DNA of 7,542 nucleotides from an uncultured Erysipelotrichaceae bacterium. GTDB lineage: Bacteria; Bacillota_I; Bacilli_A; RF39; UBA660. Below, one piece after another: positions 1 through 5,602 of the stretch. The stretch covers positions 1 through 7,542 of the forward strand of contig CACZSX010000012.1 of assembly GCA_902783915.1 (NCBI GenBank), given 5' to 3'. A model generated the notes under the pieces. It saw only the letters and a program-made list of their open reading frames with translations, was not told where the DNA came from and did not search any database. The translations under genes were made by a program, and so were the position numbers. Position 1 is the first letter of the stretch. Every line of letters starts with the position of its first letter.

Positions 1-1442
1 GAACAACGAATACCAATATTATTACATGTTACTTGAGCATCATTTTTAGTTTTACCAATGAATGAAGGTATTGAAATAGCTTGACCAAGAGATACTCTTA
101 TATATATTACAGCATCTGGATCCACAACATCATTTTCATTGTATGAATAGCTAATTACTTGTCCTTTTGGCACTGAACTATATTCATAAGATTCACTATA
201 ATTAATATTATATTTATTAGCCCATTCTTTAAATTCAAATAGATTATTAAATTTCTGCATTTTTATTTGACCTCTTGATATAGATACAGATATCAAAGTA
301 CCTTCAGAAACTTGTTCATTAACATTTATACTTTGTTTTATAACCTTGCCAGTTTCTATATCACTATCATATATTTCTTCAAATTCTACTTTTAAGTTAT
401 TCTTAACTATCCAATCTATAATTTCATTACTACTCATTTTAGTTAAATCTATCATTTTAATTGCTTTACCTTTAGATAGAGTAACTGCTAATTTTTCAGT
501 ATTAAGATTTATTTCTTTTCCTTCTTTAATATCTTGATTAATTACAATGTTTTTATCTTTTTCACTAAATTCATAGTTAACTATATAATCTATATTATTC
601 CTTTTTAACCATAAACTTGCATCAAACCAATTTTTATCTACCAAATTTATCATTTCTATAGTATTTGGAAGAACTCCTTCTCCAAAAGATACTGTAAGAT
701 TTAAAATTTCATTTCTTCTTATTTCCCCATTTAAACTTTGTTTATATATTATATCTCTTTCACTATCAGATTTTTCATAATTAATTTGTACATTTGTCAT
801 GTGATTTTTATTTATGAATTCTACAGCATCATCTATATTCCAGCCAAGCATACTAGGAACTATAACTTTTTTATCATAATCAGGTCCATCTGATATAGTA
901 ACTTTTATTTTCTTTATTTCTTTTACAAAAGTGCCTTCATTAACATCTAATCTTATAATATTACCTTTAGCTATTTCGTCACTATATTCATATTCCATTA
1001 CTAATTCTATGTCATTGATATCAGCCCAATCTTTTAGTTGATTATATGATACATTAGTATATGAAATAAGTCTTTCTTCTTCAGGCAGTTTTAATATCTT
1101 TTCATTTATCAAAAAATTAAATGATATAAATAGTAAAAGTATTATTGAAAGAATACCATATACTTTAGATTTATTATTTGAATTAATACCAAATAAGAAT
1201 AATACCAAACTCATTAAAAATATGAATATAGGAATTGATATATTATTAAGATTATTAATAATTGATTCTGTATTTATAATGCAATAAGTTAAATAGGCAA
1301 TACTTGATATAAATACAAACATAGTAATAAACTTACTTAAATTGTTATTTGATTTCCTTATTTCAACTGGTTTTTCCTTATTTTCTTCTTTTCCTATTTT
1401 ATTTACCACTTTTTTAGTGGTTTTTTTTGTACTTTGCGCCAT
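1..1442 (-). CDS. PASTA-repeat membrane protein, C-terminus cut by window edge
   Basis: The reading frame opens with ATG at 1442-1440, preceded by AGGTGA six bases upstream (1454-1449), and stays open to the left edge, giving 480 visible residues. Residues 1-37 are Lys-rich and probably cytoplasmic. Hydrophobic segments follow at about 38-57, 68-86 and 94-113. With Lys at the N-terminus and in the loop after helix two, this predicts an extracellular C-terminal part. That part holds PASTA-like units of 60-70 residues at about 128-186, 194-256, 258-326, 328-391 and 393-454, each ending in a strand such as VTISDG, VSFGEG, VTLSKG, VSISRG or VSLGQ. A sixth begins at about 456. PASTA domains are known from PknB-type kinases and PBP2x-like proteins, where they sense or bind cell-wall fragments. 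No kinase or transpeptidase domain is seen, and only about 125 residues precede the first repeat, so this is a stand-alone PASTA protein. A cell-wall role is inferred. Confidence 0.88.
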   Translation of the reverse strand, partial: MAQSTKKTTKKVVNKIGKEENKEKPVEIRKSNNNLSKFITMFVFISSIAYLTYCIINTESIINNLNNISIPIFIFLMSLVLFLFGINSNNKSKVYGILSIILLLFISFNFLINEKILKLPEEERLISYTNVSYNQLKDWADINDIELVMEYEYSDEIAKGNIIRLDVNEGTFVKEIKKIKVTISDGPDYDKKVIVPSMLGWNIDDAVEFINKNHMTNVQINYEKSDSERDIIYKQSLNGEIRRNEILNLTVSFGEGVLPNTIEMINLVDKNWFDASLWLKRNNIDYIVNYEFSEKDKNIVINQDIKEGKEINLNTEKLAVTLSKGKAIKMIDLTKMSSNEIIDWIVKNNLKVEFEEIYDSDIETGKVIKQSINVNEQVSEGTLISVSISRGQIKMQKFNNLFEFKEWANKYNINYSESYEYSSVPKGQVISYSYNENDVVDPDAVIYIRVSLGQAISIPSFIGKTKNDAQVTCNNIGIRC

Positions 1443-1514
1443 ATTTTATCACCTATATCTATTATATAATATATATGCGAAATAAATAAAAAATAAAAAA
1501 AATATATACAAAAC

Positions 1515-1542
1515 TTGACAAAAAATAAAAAATATGTATAAT
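1515..1542 (+). promoter_or_regulatory. Consensus sigma-A promoter of the cysteine-rich pilin-like gene
   Basis: Perfect TTGACA (1515-1520) and perfect TATAAT (1537-1542) are separated by 16 bases. Transcription would begin near 1549, leaving a leader of about 27 bases before the ATG at 1576. The in-frame ATG at 1534 overlaps the -10 box and lies upstream of the predicted RNA start, so it cannot serve as the start for this transcript. Two perfect hexamers suggest strong transcription. Confidence 0.88.
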
Positions 1543-1560
1543 ATGTGGCAACCAAATGAA

Positions 1561-1570
1561 AGAGGGGGAA
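1561..1570 (+). promoter_or_regulatory. Ribosome binding site that fixes the start at 1576
   Basis: The purine run AGAGGGGGAA lies five bases before ATG 1576-1578. Together with the promoter at 1515-1542 it supports this ATG over the in-frame ATGs at 1534 and 1543, neither of which has a ribosome site and both of which precede the predicted RNA start. Confidence 0.85.
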
Positions 1571-1575
1571 TATTT

Positions 1576-3561
1576 ATGTATAATGAAAATGAAAGAAGTC
1601 ATTTCTTCAGAGACTTAATAGTCAAAATATTATTAGTTTTATTATTTGTATTTCTAATTATGTGGTTAGTACCAATGCCTAACTTAAACCCATTCTATGA
1701 TAAGGTATTTACACAAAATATGAATAGTATGACTGATGCAGCAAAAAGTTACTATACAACAGCTAGATTACCTAAAGTAGAAGGGGAAACTAGAAAATTA
1801 ACTTTAGGTGATATGATTGATAACAAAATGATAATTGAATTCACTGATAGCAATGGTAAGAAATGTGATAATGAAAAATCATATGTAGAAGTTACTAAAA
1901 AGGGTGGCGAATACATATATAAAACAAATTTATCATGTTCTAAACAATCAGATTATGTTATTGAATACTTCGGATGTTATGACATTTGCGCTAATGGTCA
2001 ATGTGATGCAAAAGAAGAACAAAAAGAAGAAACTAAACCAAGTGATAATTCAACAACTAAGAAAGTAACAGAATATCAATTTTCAAAGAAAACTACTAAT
2101 CAATATATTGATAAGTATACTTGTAAAAATGGTTACACTTTGAAAGGCGATAAATGTATAGTAGTAACTGAAATTGAAAAGCAAGAAAATGCAAATATTA
2201 AATGTTTATCTGGTTATTCATATAATAATAGTACAAAAAAATGTGAAAAATTAGATACAGCAAAAGAAGAAGCAACATTAACATGTCCAAAAGGATATAT
2301 ATATGCAACAAGTTTAGATAAGTGTATCAAAGGATCAGAAGATGAAGTAGATGCAACATTATCTTATAAATGTAGCGAAGGTACATTAGTAGGAACAAAA
2401 TGTGCTGTTGCTGATACAAAGATCACAGATGCAGAAAAAGTATATAGTTGTAGTGAAGGAACTTTAAATGGTACAAAATGTAAAATAACTACAACAAAAG
2501 AAGTAGATGCAGAAAAAGTATATAGTTGTAGTGAAGGAACTTTAAATGGTACAAAATGTGTTATTACTACAACAAAAGAAGTAGATGCAGAAAAAGTATA
2601 TACATGTAGTGAAGGAACTTTAAATGGTACAAAATGTAAAATAACTATAGGAAGTGTTAAAGTAAAATATACATGTAGTGAAGGAACTTTAAATGATACA
2701 AATTGTGTAATAGTAAATAAGGGTGCATGTGGATATACAAAATGGGTATGTTCAAATAAAACATATACAACTTCTGTAAGTACATCTTCAACTCCAACAT
2801 TTACAAGAAGATTCTTATATCAAATTGGTACAAGTAGAGTATATGAAGAATGTAATAGAGTATATAAATGTGCAGCTGATACAACAACTACAGTAGCAGC
2901 TAAGAAAACATATTATTGTACAAGCGGTACTATGGAGGGATCATATTGTACTAAAGAAGTAGATGCAAAATTAACATATAAATGTGCTAATGGAACATTA
3001 AATGGAACAAAATGTACAATATTAGAGCAAAAAGAAGTAGATGCAAAATTAACATATAAATGTGCTAATGGAACATTAAATGGAACAAAATGTAAAGTAT
3101 CAGAACAAAAAGAAGTAGATGCAAAATTAACATATAGATGTACTATAGGTGCATTAACAGATACAAATAAATGTTTATCTATAAATACAAGGGAAACTGC
3201 TCCAACAAAAGTATATAGTTGTCCAGTTGGTAAATTAAATGGAACAAAATGTGAAATAACAGGTATAGATAGTACAGAAAAAGTTTATACATGTAAATAT
3301 GGAACATTAAGTGGTAAATATTGTGTAATAACAACAACTGATTCAAGAGAACCAATATATTATTGTAAAGCAGGATACACATTAGCAGATAAGAAATGTT
3401 ATGTTACTGAAAGTTCAACTGATATAGTAAATGCAACTCCAGTATATAAAACTAAAACAGAAACAGTTTATAAGTGGAGTAGAAGTGAAAATTTAGAAGG
3501 ATGGACTAGAACAGGTAAAACAAGAACTGTTGAAGTAGCAATCGTAAGTAGAGGTTATTAA
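1576..3561 (+). CDS. Membrane-anchored pilin-like protein with two-cysteine repeat array
   Basis: This is a 661-residue protein that I do not recognise as a named family. Residues 14-33 form one hydrophobic helix acting as an uncleaved anchor; there is no K/R-G-F-T-L-x-E prepilin site. Residues 44-130 resemble the globular part of type II/IV pilin-like proteins: AAKSYY, then TLGDMIDNKMI, a D-x-x-G-K-x-C turn, SYVEV, and Y-x-Y-x-x-x-LSC. The same order occurs in the next gene. A Lys/Glu linker (144-180) leads to about 15 repeats (181 to about 620) of the form Y-x-C-x-x-G-T-L-x-G-x-x-C, with cysteines 9-12 residues apart. A 63-residue insert interrupts them at 383-445. The C-terminus (about 622-661) contains a Trp-bearing stretch with SENLEGW and ends SRGY. 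There are about 39 cysteines, implying disulfides outside the membrane. No LPxTG signal is present. A surface or pilus-associated role is inferred. The start is set by the promoter and ribosome site. Confidence 0.85.
   Translation: MYNENERSHFFRDLIVKILLVLLFVFLIMWLVPMPNLNPFYDKVFTQNMNSMTDAAKSYYTTARLPKVEGETRKLTLGDMIDNKMIIEFTDSNGKKCDNEKSYVEVTKKGGEYIYKTNLSCSKQSDYVIEYFGCYDICANGQCDAKEEQKEETKPSDNSTTKKVTEYQFSKKTTNQYIDKYTCKNGYTLKGDKCIVVTEIEKQENANIKCLSGYSYNNSTKKCEKLDTAKEEATLTCPKGYIYATSLDKCIKGSEDEVDATLSYKCSEGTLVGTKCAVADTKITDAEKVYSCSEGTLNGTKCKITTTKEVDAEKVYSCSEGTLNGTKCVITTTKEVDAEKVYTCSEGTLNGTKCKITIGSVKVKYTCSEGTLNDTNCVIVNKGACGYTKWVCSNKTYTTSVSTSSTPTFTRRFLYQIGTSRVYEECNRVYKCAADTTTTVAAKKTYYCTSGTMEGSYCTKEVDAKLTYKCANGTLNGTKCTILEQKEVDAKLTYKCANGTLNGTKCKVSEQKEVDAKLTYRCTIGALTDTNKCLSINTRETAPTKVYSCPVGKLNGTKCEITGIDSTEKVYTCKYGTLSGKYCVITTTDSREPIYYCKAGYTLADKKCYVTESSTDIVNATPVYKTKTETVYKWSRSENLEGWTRTGKTRTVEVAIVSRGY
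2428..2661 (+). repeat. Three tandem 78-bp units, first cluster
   Basis: Units start at 2428, 2506 and 2584, each with GATGCAGAAAAAGTATAT, exactly 78 bases (26 codons) apart. Units one and two are identical at 74 of 78 positions, and all four differences fall in the two codons after the second Cys. Unit three matches unit one at 61 of its first 63 bases and then diverges. A weaker partial copy of the core follows to about 2703. The spacing preserves the frame on gain or loss of a unit. Confidence 0.93.
2722..2910 (+). other. 63-codon insert interrupting the repeat array
   Basis: This stretch codes for residues 383-445 and breaks the repeat pattern. It begins GACGYTKWVC, continues with a Ser/Thr-rich segment and RRFLYQIG, then YEEC and RVYKC, and ends in a Thr/Ala/Lys run. 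It has four cysteines and the only Trp within the array region. It separates the two homogenised 78-bp clusters. It may be a distinct small domain exposed between two repeat rods; no family is recognised. Confidence 0.6.
2962..3117 (+). repeat. Two tandem 78-bp units, second cluster
   Basis: Units start at 2962 and 3040 with GATGCAAAATTAACATATA and are 74/78 identical. As in the first cluster, all four differences lie just after the second Cys. A third copy starts at 3118 with the same opening but diverges after about 20 bases. The period equals that of the first cluster although the sequence differs, pointing to separate local amplification of one ancestral unit. Confidence 0.92.
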
Positions 3562-3577
3562 TTAACCTCTTTTTTTT
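3550..3577 (+). terminator. Rho-independent terminator overlapping the stop codon
   Basis: Stem AGAGGTTA (3550-3557) pairs with TAACCTCT (3563-3570) across a five-base loop and is followed by a T run to 3577. The left arm encodes the final Arg-Gly-Tyr codons, and the TAA stop (3559-3561) sits in the loop, so the terminator is embedded in the gene's 3' end. It should isolate this transcript from the next gene. Confidence 0.88.
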
Positions 3578-3579
3578 GC

Positions 3580-3608
3580 TTGAATATTAAAATTAAAAAT
3601 AGTATACT
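3580..3608 (+). promoter_or_regulatory. Promoter of the modular prepilin gene
   Basis: TTGAAT (3580-3585) and TATACT (3603-3608) are separated by 17 bases. Transcription would start near 3615, giving a leader of about 20 bases. A strong ribosome site, GGAGGAGAG, lies at 3621-3629 before ATG 3635. The promoter begins immediately after the T run of the preceding terminator. Confidence 0.7.
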
Positions 3609-3634
3609 ATATATATAATAGGAGGAGAGTACGT

Positions 3635-5512
3635 ATGAAGAAAAAAGGTTTTACATTAGTAGAATTGTTATCCATAATAGTAATATTAGGAGTAATAGTA
3701 ACCGTAGTATTACCTAATATAGGTGGAAGTGTATCAAAGAAAAAACAAAATGAATATGATAGACTTGTATCAATAATTGAAAATGCAGCAAAATCATATC
3801 ATTCTAGTAATAAAGAAATAACAATGGTAACTATAGACACATTAATAGATGAGAATTTATTAACAACTGGTTTGACTGACATGGATGGAGAACCAATTGA
3901 TGGTTGTGTAAGAATAAATAAAAATTTAGAAGGATATAACGAATATAGATATTATAAAAATTGTACATTAGAAACAGTAAATTTAATAGTATCACTAAAT
4001 GGCGGTACTACTAGTCAAACATTTAATGCAACATATCAAGAAGGAGAAAGACTAGTACTTCAGGAACCAACTAAAAGTGGAGATGAATTCTTTGGATGGA
4101 GAGTTGTAAGAGGTAATAGTATATTAAATGGCAATAATTTGATTTTTGGAAATACAGATACAGAAATATATGCAATATGGCAAAGTAATCTTAGATTAAC
4201 AGTAAATGCTAATGGAGGAACTTTAAGTCAAACTTTCGCCCCATCATATTTATCTGGTACTATAATAAATTTAGGAACTGCATCGAAAGCAGGTTATACA
4301 TTTAATGGATGGATAATTACAGAGGGCGACAGTGTCTTAAGTGGTAATACTTTAACTATGGGAACAACTAATACTGTTGTAGATGCTCAATATACACCAA
4401 ACACATATACAATAGTATTAATAAATAGTAATGCAACAACAAACGGAAGTACAAGCACAACAGCAACATATAATGGTGGATTAACAAGCATAACAGCACC
4501 ACAAAGAGTACACACTATAACATATAGTGCAGGAAGTACTGATGCAACATTAAGTAAAACAAGTGATACAGTAACATATACATTTAATGGATGGTATACA
4601 GCAACAACTGGAGGAACAAAAGTAATAAATGCAGATGGTACATTAGTAAGTAATGTAACAGGATATACAGACAGTAATGGAAATTGGATAAAAACAAGCG
4701 GTGAAACATTATATGCGCAATGGAGTGGCGAGAGTGTAATAACAGCTGCAATAACAAAGACAGGATATACATGTAATTTTGGAGCAGTAGGAAGCGAAGC
4801 AAGTTATACACCAACAAGTACAATAACATTAACTGCAGAATGTCAACCAAACACATATGTATGTTCATCTGGACAATATTTAAAAGCAGGTGAGATGACT
4901 TGTAGTGCATGTATAGCAGGAAGTTATTGCCCAGGTGGTAATTTACAATATGATGAAACTAATGATAATGGAATAACACCATGTGCAGCAGGATATTATT
5001 CAGCAGCAAGTGCAGCAAGTTGTACAGCATGTGCTAAAGGATCATATGCATCAGGAACAGGAAATACAGGATGTACAGCATGCCAGCCAAGTGGAGCAGC
5101 TGGTGCAAATGGTACTACGTCTGGTGTTGGCCAATCTAGTTGTAATGCAAGTTGCGGAAAGAGTAATGTATCAACTTGGAAAACAGCAAGTTGGAGTTCA
5201 AATTCAGTAAGTAATTCATGTACAATAAATGCATGTGCTAGTGGATATACTTTGAGTAGTAATACATGTAATGTATCTTATACTTGTTGGGTACCATATG
5301 CTGGAGCAAAATGTTATACAAGTGCCACTACTGGTTCTTCTACACAACTATCAGGCCTTAGAAATGATAATCTTTTAAAAGGGAACTCTTATAATGGTAC
5401 ATGGAATAAGATTGTTTCTTATACTTCCGCGGGTTCAAATAGTTGGCATAGTGTAACATGCTACATAATGAAAAGCGATATTAAATCTACTGATTCTGAT
5501 TGCAAACAATAG
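3635..5512 (+). CDS. Long modular type IV prepilin-like surface protein
   Basis: This is a 625-residue protein. It begins with a classic class III prepilin signal: MKKKG, predicted prepilin peptidase cleavage after Gly5, then FTLVELL with the conserved Glu at mature position 5 (E10) and a hydrophobic helix to about residue 28. A short pilin-like domain follows (29-115: AAKSYH, TIDTLIDENLL, D-x-D-G, C91, C110). Unusually for a pilin (normally about 100-200 residues), three Listeria-Bacteroides/InlB B-type repeats follow at 116-182, 186-253 and 258-363, with Gly-Tyr-x-Phe-x-Gly-Trp and Ala-x-Trp hallmarks and a fourth fragment at 367-404. Next are a cysteine-rich module (410-545) and a C-terminal domain of unknown type (550-625). 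The protein has 22 cysteines, most after residue 380. The start is supported by GGAGGAGAG. It is likely a minor, tip-located or adhesive pilin-like subunit; the assembly genes are not in the window, so this is inference. Confidence 0.9.
   Translation: MKKKGFTLVELLSIIVILGVIVTVVLPNIGGSVSKKKQNEYDRLVSIIENAAKSYHSSNKEITMVTIDTLIDENLLTTGLTDMDGEPIDGCVRINKNLEGYNEYRYYKNCTLETVNLIVSLNGGTTSQTFNATYQEGERLVLQEPTKSGDEFFGWRVVRGNSILNGNNLIFGNTDTEIYAIWQSNLRLTVNANGGTLSQTFAPSYLSGTIINLGTASKAGYTFNGWIITEGDSVLSGNTLTMGTTNTVVDAQYTPNTYTIVLINSNATTNGSTSTTATYNGGLTSITAPQRVHTITYSAGSTDATLSKTSDTVTYTFNGWYTATTGGTKVINADGTLVSNVTGYTDSNGNWIKTSGETLYAQWSGESVITAAITKTGYTCNFGAVGSEASYTPTSTITLTAECQPNTYVCSSGQYLKAGEMTCSACIAGSYCPGGNLQYDETNDNGITPCAAGYYSAASAASCTACAKGSYASGTGNTGCTACQPSGAAGANGTTSGVGQSSCNASCGKSNVSTWKTASWSSNSVSNSCTINACASGYTLSSNTCNVSYTCWVPYAGAKCYTSATTGSSTQLSGLRNDNLLKGNSYNGTWNKIVSYTSAGSNSWHSVTCYIMKSDIKSTDSDCKQ
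3980..4723 (+). repeat. Three Listeria-Bacteroides (InlB-type) repeats
   Basis: The first two units share a plan at 3980-4180 and 4190-4393: LxxNGGT-x-SQTF near the start, a central F-x-GW, then SxLxGNxLxxG. They align closely, for example NGGTTSQTF with NGGTLSQTF. The third (4406-4723) is longer, with YTFNGWYTATTGGTKV and LYAQW. Such domains are common in surface proteins of gut Firmicutes and Bacteroidetes and act as extended spacers or adhesive modules. Confidence 0.83.
4862..5269 (+). other. TNFR/GCC2-GCC3-like cysteine-rich module
   Basis: Residues 410-545 carry the series C-x-x-G-Q-Y, C-x-x-C-x-x-G-x-Y-C-P-G-G, C-x-x-G-Y-Y, C-x-x-C-x-x-G-x-Y and C-x-x-C. This resembles the ephrin-receptor-like/GCC2-GCC3 modules seen in eukaryotic extracellular proteins and in some gut bacterial proteins. 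It ends with CASGYTLSSNTC, which has the same form as the two-cysteine repeats of the upstream gene. The family name comes from pattern recognition only. Confidence 0.65.
5282..5512 (+). other. C-terminal Trp/Cys domain with different codon use
   Basis: Residues 550-625 are not recognised. They hold C551-W, C560, W590, W604, C609 and C623, and a motif NSWHSVTCY. The coding changes here: TCT, ACT and CTT become common, whereas the preceding 900 bases use mostly ACA, GCA and AGT. This could be an older, conserved functional head to which low-complexity repeat modules were added, or a segment of separate origin. Confidence 0.5.
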
Positions 5513-5530
5513 TGTATAATGAATAAATAT

Positions 5531-5552
5531 AAAAACCTCTTAGAGGTTTTTT
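5531..5552 (+). terminator. Rho-independent terminator after the prepilin gene
   Basis: AAAAACCTC (5531-5539) pairs with GAGGTTTTT (5543-5551) across a TTA loop and merges into a T run. It lies 19 bases after the TAG stop. The leading A run makes it able to work in the opposite direction too, although no facing gene is present. Confidence 0.88.
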
Positions 5553-5553
5553 C

Positions 5554-5582
5554 TTGTTTATAAATATTTTTTATAGTACAAT
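5554..5582 (+). promoter_or_regulatory. Probable priA promoter
   Basis: TTGTTT (5554-5559) and TACAAT (5577-5582) are separated by 17 bases, directly after the upstream terminator. Transcription would start near 5589, giving a very short leader that still includes GGGAGG (5592-5597), five bases before ATG 5603. Confidence 0.5.
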
Positions 5583-5602
5583 TTTATTATTGGGAGGTAT
5601 AT

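Larger units (their letters stand above)
1443..1575. promoter_or_regulatory. Divergent intergenic control region
   Basis: This very AT-rich gap separates the PASTA gene (leftward) from the cysteine-rich pilin-like gene (rightward). The rightward promoter is clear and is listed separately. The leftward promoter is not resolved. One candidate on the minus strand is TTGTAT (1511-1506) and TATTTA (1488-1483), with a 17-base spacer. TATATT (1473-1468) and TATAAT (1466-1461) lack good -35 boxes, and the latter would start transcription on the ribosome site. If the TTGTAT candidate is real, the two promoters lie almost back to back and could compete. No operator palindrome stands out from the A/T background. 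Confidence 0.5.
2116..3441 (+). repeat. In-frame array of about 15 two-cysteine repeats
   Basis: About 15 units encode C-x(9-12)-C modules. The first three (CKNGYTLKGDKC and two with wider spacing) and the last (CKAGYTLADKKC) are diverged, while the central units share the core GTLNGTKC. Units are joined by short acidic or Thr/Lys linkers such as KEVDAEKV and KEVDAKL. Each module probably closes one disulfide. Thr is almost always ACA in the central units, reflecting copying of one ancestral unit. Confidence 0.85.

Noticed and set aside
346..537. 63-codon plus-strand open frame
   Set aside because: It lies antisense inside the PASTA gene, has no ribosome site, and encodes low-complexity hydrophobic sequence caused by AT-rich reverse reading.
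1576..1584. Second copy of ATGTATAAT, first seen at 1534, as a possible second promoter
   Set aside because: No -35 box lies 16-18 bases upstream of this TATAAT, and it is inside the coding start.
1768..1785. Possible sortase LPxTG-like motif (LPKVEG)
   Set aside because: It is in the N-terminal part, lacks Thr-Gly, and has no following helix or positive tail.
2428..3117. Possible CRISPR array from regular repeats
   Set aside because: The repeats are continuous 26-codon coding units with no unique spacers, and the frame is preserved throughout.
3179..3382. Minus-strand open frame of 67 codons
   Set aside because: It is antisense to the cysteine repeat array; its Leu/Tyr-rich product mirrors the repeat codons.
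3614..3619. TATAAT before the prepilin gene as the -10 box
   Set aside because: Transcription from it would start at or beyond the ribosome site; TATACT at 3603 with TTGAAT at correct spacing fits better.
4584..4910. Minus-strand open frame of 108 codons
   Set aside because: It is antisense to the prepilin gene, dominated by Leu and His from ACA/GCA-rich coding on the other strand, with no start signals.
4983..5210. Plus-strand open frame of 75 codons rich in Gln and Val
   Set aside because: It is an alternative frame of the cysteine-rich module of the prepilin gene, and its composition is a by-product of GCA codons.
5515..5520. TATAAT just after the prepilin stop codon
   Set aside because: There is no suitable -35 box, and RNA from it would run straight into the terminator at 5531-5552.
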